From the IMG/VR virus record IMGVR_UViG_3300031898_000280, positions 1-32,384 of that record: a stretch of 32,384 bases of DNA; one strand, 5' to 3'. A program made the position numbers and the translations under genes. The notes below the pieces were generated by a model. That model did not search any database. It had not been told where the DNA came from and worked only from the letters and a program-made list of their open reading frames with translations. The stretch comes from a virus. Shown here in pieces: positions 1 through 6,148 of this stretch (positions are counted from its first letter, which is position 1; each line of letters begins with the position of its first letter).

Positions 1-1209
1 ATGAGCAATATTGAGGAATCGCAGAAAGTTGTTGACTGGCTTAAAAAGGTTGCAAGGCAAGGCACTGGCTCAGATAAGACCCGTTACGCCTACGTCAAAA
101 TGCTTGAGAATTTCTGCGAGTGGACCAAGCTTGGACCAGAAGAGCTTGTGGAGAAAGGATCTGAGCTAGTCATAGGCGAGGAGAAGAACAAAACCGTCGC
201 GGAGAAGATGGTGGACAACTACTTCGCTGAGCTTGAGCGGCGGGGTCTTTCACGCAACACGGTCGCAAGAATCTATGGTGCGCTTCGAGGGTTCTTCAGG
301 GCGAATGGAATCCTGTTTGTCGGCAAAACCCCGAAGAGATGGGCGCTGAAAATCAAGCGGTCGCCTGCCAAAGACGACCTGCAGCGCTGCGTTGACATCG
401 CAGATCTACCTGACAAAGTGGTAATACTGGCGCTTAGGGATCTCGGTGTAAGAGTCGGCGACTTTGTGAAATTGACTTATGGTGACGTTCGAGAGGATTA
501 CGAGAAGGGTGAGGAATATCTATTCATCCAGAAGGGCACGGGGAAGGAGAAGGATGTTCCGTTCAGCAATTTTATCGGTCGGGAAGCCACGAAATATCTG
601 CGTCTCTATCTCGCCGAGAGAGTCAAGTCTGGCGAAATCCTCAAGGATGATTCGCCGTTAATCGTTGCAGAAAGAGGATCACCTCGGGTCATCTCAGAGG
701 AGGCTTTGACGAAAAGGCTGCGTGAGTTAAGCAGCAAGGTCGGAGTCGAATTGAGGCCGCATCGCTTGCGTGCGTATTTCAAGACGCAGGCATTGAATGC
801 GGGTTTGCCGTCTGAACGGGTTTACAAGATGGGTGGCTGGCAGATCCCCGGCGTCGGAAAGCATTATGATCTTCCGTCTCGGGAGGAGCAGCTAGAATCA
901 TTCAAGAAAGCGGAGCCGTATCTAGTATTCACGAAAGCTGTTACGACTGTGGATGAGGTTGGGCTTGAAACCTTGCGTCGTATTGCGAAATCATACTTGC
1001 CTCCTGAAGTCTACGAGAATTTGGAGATTCGCTACAAGAATCCGCAGCTAAGCATAGCCGACAAGATCAAAGTCACCGAAGAGGAGATAGAACGCTGGAA
1101 AGAACAATCGAAGGCAGACGGCGGCATGGCGTGGAGTTATCTGGGAACTCCACAAGAGTTACAAGCAGTCGGCAAAGTCCTTAAACGCATCATGGGCATG
1201 AGCAGTTAG
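1..1209 (+). CDS. Tyrosine recombinase (archaeal XerA/SSV-type integrase)
   Basis: Site-specific recombinase that would integrate and excise the viral genome. The N-terminal ~110 residues look like a SAM-like core-binding domain, and the catalytic domain follows. Visible catalytic residues are Arg151 (in LGVRVGDFVKL), a Lys in the strand around 173-178, His254 and Arg257 (RPHRLRAYF), Trp280 (MGGW) and the nucleophile Tyr289 (KHYDLP). About 110 residues follow the catalytic Tyr, longer than in XerA. The ATG is the first base of the window, so an upstream start cannot be excluded. A strong ribosome site (GGAGGTGA) links it to the next small gene. Family assignment is secure; the subfamily is inferred. 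Confidence 0.93.
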   Translation: MSNIEESQKVVDWLKKVARQGTGSDKTRYAYVKMLENFCEWTKLGPEELVEKGSELVIGEEKNKTVAEKMVDNYFAELERRGLSRNTVARIYGALRGFFRANGILFVGKTPKRWALKIKRSPAKDDLQRCVDIADLPDKVVILALRDLGVRVGDFVKLTYGDVREDYEKGEEYLFIQKGTGKEKDVPFSNFIGREATKYLRLYLAERVKSGEILKDDSPLIVAERGSPRVISEEALTKRLRELSSKVGVELRPHRLRAYFKTQALNAGLPSERVYKMGGWQIPGVGKHYDLPSREEQLESFKKAEPYLVFTKAVTTVDEVGLETLRRIAKSYLPPEVYENLEIRYKNPQLSIADKIKVTEEEIERWKEQSKADGGMAWSYLGTPQELQAVGKVLKRIMGMSS

Positions 1210-1221
1210 GAGGTGAAGTAA

Positions 1222-1398
1222 ATGAGCGATAATGATGTGACAAAAATAATGATAACCCTGAGGCAAATTCAGTGGCAGCAGGCTAGGGCGGCCCTTATCG
1301 GCTTACTACACACTTTCTGGGAGAAACGCAATGAATACGACGAGTTCACCAAAATCATCGATCCCTTCATCAAGAAGATGGATGAGGCTATGGAGTAG
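1222..1398 (+). CDS. Small helical protein downstream of the integrase
   Basis: A 58-residue ORF starting 13 bases after the integrase stop, preceded by a strong Shine-Dalgarno sequence (GGAGGTGA, spacing about 6). The product is charged and amphipathic (MSDNDVTKIM...DEAME) with no Cys and no membrane segment, so it is probably a small helical protein. Co-transcription with the integrase suggests an accessory role such as an excisionase-like or regulatory factor, but nothing in the sequence proves that. No family recognised. Confidence 0.6.
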   Translation: MSDNDVTKIMITLRQIQWQQARAALIGLLHTFWEKRNEYDEFTKIIDPFIKKMDEAME

Positions 1399-1587
1399 TA
1401 TGTTTAAATAGGTTAGGCCGGGTTAACCGGACCTGACCTATACCTGAACATTTTCGAGTGGCTCCCCCGGTCGCAGTTGGGCCTTCAACGTTAAAAAGCG
1501 TCCTTGCGGCTTCATAGTCGGGGATTTGAATTTGTCGAGAAGGTTTTTCTTCCCTGTTTCCGTGATGACTAGAGGCAGATTCTGGCT
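1399..1587. promoter_or_regulatory. Palindromic non-coding region after the integrase
   Basis: About 190 bases without a convincing gene. An A/T-rich TATA-like box (GTTTAAATAG, 1402-1411) is followed at once by a 28-bp imperfect palindrome (1411-1438) centred on GGTTAACC. GGTTAACC resembles the GGTWACC words of the operators at 2176-2263 and 19119-19210. This could be a promoter with operator for the ORF at 1588, or part of the viral attachment site, given the neighbouring integrase. No tRNA fragment was found. Confidence 0.4.
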
Positions 1588-1752
1588 ATGAAGGATTATG
1601 CTGCCGGCGCCTTAGAGGCCCTATCGTGGGTTATTGAACTATTGGATTCAGCGCGGGACCTTGACCGTATACGACGGCTAGTGGATTCTGCTAGAGATGA
1701 TTTATTGCGTGGCGTCTCTGTTGATTTCAGGCAGCGATTGCGGGTTTACTAG
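1588..1752 (+). CDS. Possible small helical protein
   Basis: A 54-residue ORF (MKDYAAGALEALSWVIELL...) predicted largely helical, rich in Leu, Arg and Asp, with a loose repeat of the word DSARD (around residues 20-24 and 33-37). Its 3' end overlaps the tail of the convergent membrane-protein gene by 26 bases. There is no clear Shine-Dalgarno sequence; a TATA-like box lies upstream at 1402-1411. It may be real or a chance ORF. Confidence 0.35.
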   Translation: MKDYAAGALEALSWVIELLDSARDLDRIRRLVDSARDDLLRGVSVDFRQRLRVY

Positions 1753-1960
1753 GTTTCTCTTTCCGCATGATCAGGTAGAACGGCAAGGCGACTATTCCAA
1801 GCAAGATGGCTGCGACGGTCCAAGTTATTCTATCGGGCTCCTCTCTGTTCTTCGCATCCGTCGCTACGTAGATAACTGCCAGCGACCAAACGAGGAAACC
1901 GAGAAAAAGGATTGCGCTGACGGATAGGACTGCGCCGGCCACCAGTATGTAGATAACCAT
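1727..1960 (-). CDS. Two-helix membrane protein, PLDc_N-like
   Basis: A 77-residue protein with two hydrophobic segments (about residues 2-30 and 46-65) separated by a short polar loop, ending in a basic tail (MRKEKPSK). The spacing and the second-helix pattern recall the PLDc_N domain seen at the start of cardiolipin-synthase-like proteins and in stand-alone archaeal membrane proteins. The ATG at 1960 has a good ribosome site (GGGAG, spacing 5). A GTG at 1993 overlapping the stop of the RHH gene (GTGA) would add 11 polar residues. It is co-transcribed with the RHH regulator; the function is unknown. Confidence 0.6.
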   Translation of the reverse strand: MVIYILVAGAVLSVSAILFLGFLVWSLAVIYVATDAKNREEPDRITWTVAAILLGIVALPFYLIMRKEKPSKPAIAA

Positions 1961-1989
1961 CGCTTCTCCCTTCGTTACTTTCAAATCGG

Positions 1990-2163
1990 TCACCTGACAA
2001 AATCGTATTTTTTTAGGAAATCTATCACGGCCTCCCTGATTACGTCGGATTTGGAGTCGAGTCCCAGCGCCTTCGCCTTGGGGCTGTCCACGAATTTGCT
2101 GACCGTGTCCAGTAATCCTTCTGGGATCTTCACCGTGGTTTGCCTTCCTTTGGTTTTCGGCAT
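1990..2163 (-). CDS. Ribbon-helix-helix DNA-binding regulator (left)
   Basis: A 57-residue protein with the ribbon-helix-helix layout: a basic N-terminus, a short strand (TTVKIPEG), helix A, a turn, and helix B (SKSDVIREAVIDFLKKY). RHH proteins bind operators as dimers through the strand. Start ATG 2163 is chosen because the divergent paralogue also begins MPK; a GTG at 2172 would add three residues. Its promoter lies in the shared 2164-2275 region, where GTTACC words cover both transcription starts, so auto-repression and repression of its divergent neighbour are likely. It resembles the RHH protein at 2276-2482 in architecture but is shorter between the helices. Confidence 0.8.
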   Translation of the reverse strand: MPKTKGRQTTVKIPEGLLDTVSKFVDSPKAKALGLDSKSDVIREAVIDFLKKYDFVR

Positions 2164-2275
2164 CTTTGACACATAGTTACCCTCGGGTTACCCGACGTAA
2201 ATAAGAATTTGGTTGCTTCTAGGTAACAACCGTTATATACCCTAGAGGACCCTTAGAGGTAACCCGTGAAACACC
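2164..2275. promoter_or_regulatory. Divergent promoter/operator between two RHH genes
   Basis: The leftward TATA box is the complement of TAAATAAG (around 2198-2205). The rightward TATA is GTTATATAC (2232-2240). Operator words: GTTACCC at 2176-2182 and 2187-2193, and the inverted form GGTAAC at 2222-2227 and 2258-2263. The word at 2187 lies in a perfect odd-centred palindrome CGGGTTACCCG (2184-2194). CTTCTAGGTAAC (2216-2227) and TACCCTAGAGG (2238-2248) recur, direct or inverted, in the promoter at 19105-19230. The sites overlap the expected transcription starts, as expected for repression. Confidence 0.75.
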
Positions 2276-2482
2276 TTGCCGAAAGGTAAAACAGGGAAGA
2301 AACGGAGGACGGCTGCGGTCAAAATGGATCGGGAGCTGATTCCTCCCATGAAGAAACTAATTGCTCGTGTTAAGGATGGCTTTGGCCGGCAAAAATACGC
2401 AAGTGTCTCCGAGGCTGTCACCGAAGCCGTCGAAGATTTTCTAAAGAAGCATCGGGAAGGACGGGGGACGGCTGAATGGTGA
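2276..2482 (+). CDS. Ribbon-helix-helix DNA-binding regulator (right)
   Basis: A 68-residue basic protein with a Lys/Arg-rich N-terminus (MPKGKTGKKRR), a strand (TAAVKMDREL), helix A (PPMKKLIARV) and helix B (SVSEAVTEAVEDFLKKH), the usual RHH arrangement. TTG at 2276 is the only start that keeps the strand in frame; the preceding GTG reads into a stop. The TATA box at 2232-2240 implies a short leader. It is the first gene of the rightward early operon, and its promoter carries operator words also found before the structural operon. It is a plausible master repressor or activator; which RHH protein binds which site is unknown. Confidence 0.8.
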   Translation: MPKGKTGKKRRTAAVKMDRELIPPMKKLIARVKDGFGRQKYASVSEAVTEAVEDFLKKHREGRGTAEW

Positions 2483-2586
2483 TACCCAGAAACCTCCTCT
2501 TGCTATCACCGGCGCTACTTGCCGTTCTGTTTGGAATTCACCTGATCGTCTACCTGATTGCGTTAATCTTCATGCATGGGGTGTGA
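2476..2586 (+). CDS. Single-pass mini membrane protein
   Basis: A 36-residue ORF (MVIPRNLLLL...IFMHGV) that is almost wholly one hydrophobic helix (about residues 6-33) after a short basic start. The ATG overlaps the RHH stop codon (ATGGTGA), so translation is probably coupled. One-helix proteins with overlapping starts recur in this genome (7023-7112, 8521-8628), which supports it. Function unknown. Confidence 0.5.
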   Translation: MVIPRNLLLLSPALLAVLFGIHLIVYLIALIFMHGV

Positions 2587-2593
2587 CTGGACA

Positions 2594-2770
2594 ATGGTGA
2601 GCAAACAGAGGTCGAAGCCATACATCAGACTTAAGGGAAAAGAACGGGGAACGGTGTGGCATTTCGCATCGAAAAAGGAGCTGTCCAAGTGGCTTAAGGA
2701 AAACGAGGCAATTCAAAGACAGTTAGTGGCGATACCGGGAAACTTCTTCTCCGGGCGAGGGGAGAGATGA
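2594..2770 (+). CDS. Small basic protein, unknown function
   Basis: A 58-residue protein starting MVSKQRSKPYIRLKGKERG, rich in Lys and Arg, with a predicted strand-strand-helix pattern (VWHFASKKELSKWLKEN) like small nucleic-acid-binding or regulatory proteins. An ATG at 2576 would add six residues and overlap the upstream mini membrane gene; 2594 is preferred because it follows that gene's stop. The stop is one base before the next ATG, so it belongs to the early operon. No family recognised. Confidence 0.6.
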   Translation: MVSKQRSKPYIRLKGKERGTVWHFASKKELSKWLKENEAIQRQLVAIPGNFFSGRGER

Positions 2771-2771
2771 G

Positions 2772-3074
2772 ATGAATACCGCGTTCGGAGAACTCACAGC
2801 GGCAGAAGCAATCCTGCTCCAACTCTATGCGACTGAATCTAAGGGCCTCGAACGGACACATTATGAGCCGCTCGCTGACAGTTTGAACAAGATAGCATCT
2901 CGACGCATCAGGCCTGCAGCCATCAGGGCTCGCGCCAGCGAACTTCAAAGACAGAATCTCATCTCTATCGACGGCGGCCGATATCAGCTAAGTCCCCGAG
3001 GCATCGAATTCGTGGAATCAGATATTGCTCCCAAACTAACGGATGAGGAGCTCGGAAGGTTCGGTGGAGTATAA
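2772..3074 (+). CDS. Winged-helix DNA-binding protein
   Basis: A 100-residue protein with a helix-turn-helix core (ADSLNKIASRRIRPAAIRAR as turn and recognition helix) followed by a typical wing (NLISIDGGRYQLSPRGIEFV), where a strand pair precedes a 'SPRGIEF' helix as in PadR/MarR-like proteins. It probably acts as a transcription regulator or accessory DNA-binding protein. It starts one base after the previous stop, and its own stop abuts the TTG of the next gene, so it is part of the early operon. Confidence 0.7.
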   Translation: MNTAFGELTAAEAILLQLYATESKGLERTHYEPLADSLNKIASRRIRPAAIRARASELQRQNLISIDGGRYQLSPRGIEFVESDIAPKLTDEELGRFGGV

Positions 3075-3632
3075 TTGTCGTCGCTGCAAAGAGACAAGCA
3101 ACTCAATCAAGCCTTGAAAGCTTTCTGCGACAGAGAACTACCAGATGAGGAGGACAACAAGGCGAAGGCTGCCTACTTCCTTGTGATACACGCTCAGACG
3201 ATAACAGAGGTCGAGGGGAAGGTTAGAGACGTTTCGAGTTTTGTGCATGGCACGACCGGCAGCATGCTGTTACTTGACATAGCGAACTTCTTTCTGAAGA
3301 CAGGAGCGAGCCGGCAGGAGGTAGCTCATGCTTTTGCTAGAGCTGCCGAACTCTTACTCGTAGAAAACCTTGAGGAAGAAGCAGGAAGCTTAGACGAAGA
3401 GAAGTCTCGGCGTCTCCTTAGCGAATTCGTTGATATCTTCATGCAAGGTCTAGCGAACCTGTTAGGCATCAAAGGATTAGTCGTTCTCTTCACGAATGGG
3501 CAGGGTGTCGGTAGCAGCTGGCGAGGAACACTCTCACAATCAGATGCTGTCGAGCTGCTCCTGCATTTGTTTGCGCAATATGAGGCGCTTGGATACGGGC
3601 ACTTCTTGCAGGCCCGAGGTAGAACAAGATGA
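3075..3632 (+). CDS. Helical protein, unknown function
   Basis: A 185-residue, mostly helical acidic protein (starts MSSLQRDKQLNQALKAF) with TTG immediately after the upstream stop and a GGTGGAG ribosome site. Two leucine-rich helical stretches (residues ~105-145) and a final helix (SDAVELLLHLFAQYEALG) are visible. There are no catalytic motifs, Cys clusters or membrane segments. It ends in an ATGA overlap with the next small Cys-rich ORF. I do not recognise a family; the tight packing supports a real early protein. Confidence 0.65.
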   Translation: MSSLQRDKQLNQALKAFCDRELPDEEDNKAKAAYFLVIHAQTITEVEGKVRDVSSFVHGTTGSMLLLDIANFFLKTGASRQEVAHAFARAAELLLVENLEEEAGSLDEEKSRRLLSEFVDIFMQGLANLLGIKGLVVLFTNGQGVGSSWRGTLSQSDAVELLLHLFAQYEALGYGHFLQARGRTR

Positions 3633-3763
3633 TTCTCTGCGAGTTCAGAACCCGAAGCGGAAGATGTCTGCTGACCATCGTTAACAGCCGTGTCTTTAGA
3701 TGCGTCTGCTATGGCTCGTTTTGTCGATGCAACAAACCACATACGCATGGGAGGCGCAGGTGA
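3629..3763 (+). CDS. Small Cys-rich, probably zinc-binding protein
   Basis: A 44-residue ORF (MILCEFRTRSGRCLLT...) whose ATG overlaps the previous stop (ATGA). It has six Cys: Cys4, Cys14, then two CxC pairs (RCVCYG, FCRCN) at about 25/27 and 32/34. The opening C-E-F-R-x-R-x-G-R-C pattern resembles short archaeal metal-binding proteins. It overlaps the start region of the next ORF in another frame. It is probably real because of the coupled start and regular Cys spacing. Confidence 0.5.
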   Translation: MILCEFRTRSGRCLLTIVNSRVFRCVCYGSFCRCNKPHTHGRRR

Positions 3764-4100
3764 AACGAACGAAAAGAAGTATGTATTCACGCCGTCGATG
3801 GGAGAGATTAGTGGATTCGGTGGAAGATACGAAAGGGCCTGTCGCGTGATGCTAAGATCCGGGTTGCTCTGGTGGGACGGGCACCCAACCGCCAACCCCC
3901 GATTTCACACCTACAAAAATATCTATGGTGTTTGCTGCGAGGATAACGACGATGCAAAGGCACTCAGCAAGGCTGTTGTAGACGCTGCAAAAGATTGCAC
4001 GGGGGCGATGCATCAAGCTGTAATCGGCCACATCTTCTTTGTTCGGAAACATGGCTGGCAGAAATACGTCGAAATGATGACGAGAAGGAGGGCGACTTGA
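3747..4100 (+). CDS. Hypothetical protein
   Basis: About 117 residues from the ATG at 3747 (MGGAGETNEKKYVFTPS...). In-frame upstream starts at 3711 (ATG) and 3690 (GTG) would lengthen it but overlap more of the Cys-rich ORF. It is rich in aromatic residues (LLWWDGHP, HTYKNIYGV), with a mixed alpha/beta look and a C-terminal basic helix (VEMMTRRRAT). There is no recognised motif. The stop is one base before the GTG of the next gene. It may be an early accessory protein. Confidence 0.6.
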   Translation: MGGAGETNEKKYVFTPSMGEISGFGGRYERACRVMLRSGLLWWDGHPTANPRFHTYKNIYGVCCEDNDDAKALSKAVVDAAKDCTGAMHQAVIGHIFFVRKHGWQKYVEMMTRRRAT

Positions 4101-4101
4101 A

Positions 4102-4266
4102 GTGAGATACGACAGAGAAGAGCTGCTGCGATTCTTAGAGACTCTAAGAGATGAGATGCTAATTCCGATGAATCCATTTGAAAGAAGCCGGTGGATTGCG
4201 GAACGTGCCTACTCCATAACAGGAGTTCTCGTCTTAGCAAAGAAGGAGGCTGACTTGAAGAAATGA
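4102..4266 (+). CDS. Small helical protein
   Basis: A 54-residue ORF (MRYDREELLRFLETLRDEM...ADLKK) starting with GTG after GAAGGAGGGCGACTTGAA, which supplies a ribosome site. It is charged and helical. Its stop overlaps the next ATG (ATGA), so the two are likely translated together. Because the partner is a resolvase-like nuclease it could be an accessory subunit, but there is no direct evidence. Confidence 0.55.
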   Translation: MRYDREELLRFLETLRDEMLIPMNPFERSRWIAERAYSITGVLVLAKKEADLKK

Positions 4267-4619
4267 CTGGCAGATCTCGTTTTCAGCGTTACTATAAGGG
4301 CCGCAGACGGGAATATCGGACGATGCGTTTTCTTGAGAAGCTAGGGCATCTTCATGTGTTTCGGTCCGCTGGCAGCCATGGCGTCGTCGATGTGATCGCC
4401 ATACAGGAGCAGCATAACAACGGTCCGATACTAAGGCTGATTCAGGTTAAGAGCGGACGACGCAGGGAGGATTTCAAACATGCTCTATCAACCGAAGAAG
4501 CCTCGGAGCTTCAACGCTTAGCATGGTCCCTTATCCGCAAGCTTCAGCCAAGCGTCGAAATGTGGTTCTGGCACGACCGGGCAAGAGAGCCGCAGATCAG
4601 AAAGTTCTCCATTGAGTAG
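4263..4619 (+). CDS. Holliday-junction-resolvase-like PD-(D/E)XK nuclease
   Basis: A 118-residue protein of the size and layout of archaeal Hjc/Hjr. An N-terminal basic segment with Glu17 (GRRREYRTMRFLEKLG) is followed by the strand pair bearing Asp43 (HGVVDVIAI) and the IQVKSGRR strand carrying the catalytic Lys. The usual acidic residue of E-x-K is Gln here (QVK), as in some Hjc relatives. It would cleave branched DNA during recombination or before packaging. The ATG overlaps the previous stop. Confidence 0.75.
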   Translation: MTGRSRFQRYYKGRRREYRTMRFLEKLGHLHVFRSAGSHGVVDVIAIQEQHNNGPILRLIQVKSGRRREDFKHALSTEEASELQRLAWSLIRKLQPSVEMWFWHDRAREPQIRKFSIE

Positions 4620-4627
4620 GATGAATT

Positions 4628-4846
4628 ATGAAACTCATCTTTTCGCCAGATGAGACGCTACGACGGGCGTGGTCCCGGGAACGGGGACGCAAACCGCAAG
4701 ATAAGAATATCTCCATTGCTTACGGCACATGCTCTGCCCATCTCCCAGCTGGCTACATATCTCTCTGTCTCTTGACGTCCTCCAAACTATCTGACTTCCT
4801 GTCTATCGAAACGCCCGCTGTCTCTCTTATCTTAGAACGGAGGTGA
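4628..4846 (+). CDS. Doubtful small ORF
   Basis: A 72-residue ORF with a reasonable ribosome site (GGATGA, 4620-4625). The product is Ser/Leu-rich with no motif, and the DNA is unusually pyrimidine-rich after 4730, unlike its neighbours. It ends inside the ribosome site of the next gene. It could be a real small protein or a spacer/leader of the 4856 gene. Confidence 0.3.
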   Translation: MKLIFSPDETLRRAWSRERGRKPQDKNISIAYGTCSAHLPAGYISLCLLTSSKLSDFLSIETPAVSLILERR

Positions 4847-4855
4847 AAAACCAAA

Positions 4856-5611
4856 ATGAAAACCAAAAAAAGAAACGAACCGAAGGAAGTTAGGAGACTT
4901 CCTCCCATCGGCAACATGACGGCAAATGAATATCTGAAAATACTACGTGACGCCGATCAAATCTTCACAGTTGAAGCCATAATGACGCTTTACGCGGAGG
5001 CGAGAAAACCCGACTTACCGAAGGTGGTTATATCAAAAGAGAAGATTGGAGGCACGACGGCACGAACGACAACCTTGACGCAGGGCGTTCCCGGTGAACA
5101 GATGAAGGTCCCAGTGCCGCGAACTGTTGAAATTGAGGAGGAGAAGCCTACGGAAGGACAGTTAATCGAGTTTCCTCGAACCGAAGACGGCAGGAAATAT
5201 GTTCCTGAATTTGGCGGCCCACGAGGCATAATGGATCGGGCTGTTAGGCGCGCTGCGAAAGCCATCAGACATAGGCTTTTCAAGGAAAGTGTTCTCGGCA
5301 GCATATCCTATTCAGTTGGAGAGAACGGAAGTGATTTGCCAATCAATGATGATGCCATAGTGACGGCGCCGCCTTGGCAGCAGCAAATCAACGTGGGTCC
5401 ATTCGGTAAGAAACGGGTTTGGCAAATCAAGGAGGTTGCCAAAAACCTCAAGGCGACAATCAGGATTCGCATAAACTCAGCGGCACCGGTCAGTCGTGAA
5501 GAAGTCATAGAAATACTACACGCGCTTGAAGGAGGCGAAGGCACGAAAGAAGCGATAGGTTTCGGACCAACGGATCATGGATCGTTCACAATCACGGACA
5601 TACAACCGTGA
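4856..5611 (+). CDS. Unknown protein, possible RAMP-like fold
   Basis: A 251-residue protein with a strong ribosome site (GGAGGTGA, spacing ~9). After a disordered basic start, the C-terminal half reads like a ferredoxin-like RAMP/Cas5-Cas7 architecture: a segment PEFGGPRGIMDRAVRRAAKA (about residues 122-141), a beta-rich middle with PPWQQQ, then a strand (ATIRIRINS), a helix (SREEVIEILHALEG) and a Gly-rich turn with a final strand (IGFGPTDHGSFTITDI). Similar C-terminal patterns occur in uncharacterised phage proteins. It is last in the early operon. The function is not known; the fold is my inference. Confidence 0.6.
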   Translation: MKTKKRNEPKEVRRLPPIGNMTANEYLKILRDADQIFTVEAIMTLYAEARKPDLPKVVISKEKIGGTTARTTTLTQGVPGEQMKVPVPRTVEIEEEKPTEGQLIEFPRTEDGRKYVPEFGGPRGIMDRAVRRAAKAIRHRLFKESVLGSISYSVGENGSDLPINDDAIVTAPPWQQQINVGPFGKKRVWQIKEVAKNLKATIRIRINSAAPVSREEVIEILHALEGGEGTKEAIGFGPTDHGSFTITDIQP

Positions 5612-5754
5612 GTATAAACTGGCTCCCTTACAAACTTTCGGCTTGCACCCGACAATCAGAAAAGGCTTACATTACCGCGCTCACTAGCATCTTCCTTTCT
5701 ATCTGTCTTCCCCCTGACTCCTAGCCCGCCTCGCTTTCTCGCTTTCGGACAACC
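5612..5754. other. Convergent intergenic gap
   Basis: A non-coding gap between the ends of the rightward early operon and the leftward operon. It holds a pyrimidine-rich tract (about 5688-5745) but no clean poly-T terminator or hairpin that I can see. It may serve as a bidirectional termination zone. Confidence 0.4.
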
Positions 5755-5979
5755 TTAGCCTATTAGACTGCTGAGCTCTCTGATTTCTTTTTCCTCTATC
5801 TTTTCTTTTTTCGGTATGGTGGATGGTTTTCTGCCCCATGAGCGATACTCCGACTTGACTATTTCGCAGCGATGAATCTCAAAGTCGTGCTGCGTATAGA
5901 AGGTGCAGTTGCATTTCATGCATTTGAACGGTGGTGCTGACGGTGATGGTGGTGATGATGATGCTATGTTACTCGACAT
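5755..5979 (-). CDS. C2H2-type zinc-finger protein
   Basis: About 74 residues from the ATG at 5979 (a GTG at 5988 adds three). A Ser/Pro/Ala-rich start is followed by one classical C2H2 finger (FKCMKCNCTFYTQHDFEIHRC: C-x2-C, then H-x4-H) and a Lys/Glu-rich tail. Single archaeal C2H2 fingers usually bind DNA, so this may be a small regulator. It is the last gene of the leftward operon. Its start lies in three tandem 16-bp repeats, each of which carries an ATG-like CATATG core. Confidence 0.75.
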   Translation of the reverse strand: MSSNIASSSPPSPSAPPFKCMKCNCTFYTQHDFEIHRCEIVKSEYRSWGRKPSTIPKKEKIEEKEIRELSSLIG

Positions 5980-6018
5980 ATATGTCACTCAACATATGTG
6001 TTACTCAACATATGTGTC
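5971..6018. repeat. Three tandem 16-bp repeats
   Basis: Three head-to-tail copies of a 16-base unit at 5971-5986, 5987-6002 and 6003-6018. Units 2 and 3 differ only in the last base (ACTCAACATATGTGTT/C); unit 1 is a diverged copy. Each contains the palindrome ACATATGT or a close form. They straddle the start codon of the zinc-finger gene and the stop of the gene before it, so they could be an operator array or could tune translation starts. Confidence 0.8.
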
Positions 6019-6148
6019 ACCGGTTAGAGATTTTGAAGAATCCTCTTCCTTCGCAAATCCAGCAAGTTACGACAATCAAGGATGGACCGACGAAGACTTT
6101 CATTGTTTTCTGCGCAAGACACATGGGGCAGATTTCATAGAAAATCAA
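6017..6148 (-). CDS. Mini zinc-ribbon protein
   Basis: A 43-residue ORF starting with TTG inside the end of the methyltransferase gene (overlap 14 bases). Two CxxC knuckles are visible: CPMC near the start and CWIC after a strand-rich stretch (KVFVGPSLIVVTC). This is a minimal rubredoxin-like zinc ribbon. Its stop lies at the edge of the 16-bp repeats, and the C2H2 gene follows. Function unknown; probably protein or nucleic-acid binding. Confidence 0.55.
   Translation of the reverse strand: MIFYEICPMCLAQKTMKVFVGPSLIVVTCWICEGRGFFKISNR

Noticed and set aside
1520-1550. tRNA-like T-loop near a GGGGATTTGAA word
   Set aside because: The flanking bases cannot form a T-stem or acceptor stem, so it is not a tRNA or a tRNA-derived att site.
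3326-3895. 189-residue open frame on the minus strand
   Set aside because: It runs against two coupled plus-strand genes and is Ser/Pro-rich with no motif, typical of an antisense shadow.
5971-6018. CRISPR array
   Set aside because: The 16-base units are directly abutting with no spacers; the same holds for the tract at 14419-14531, which has short unequal repeats.
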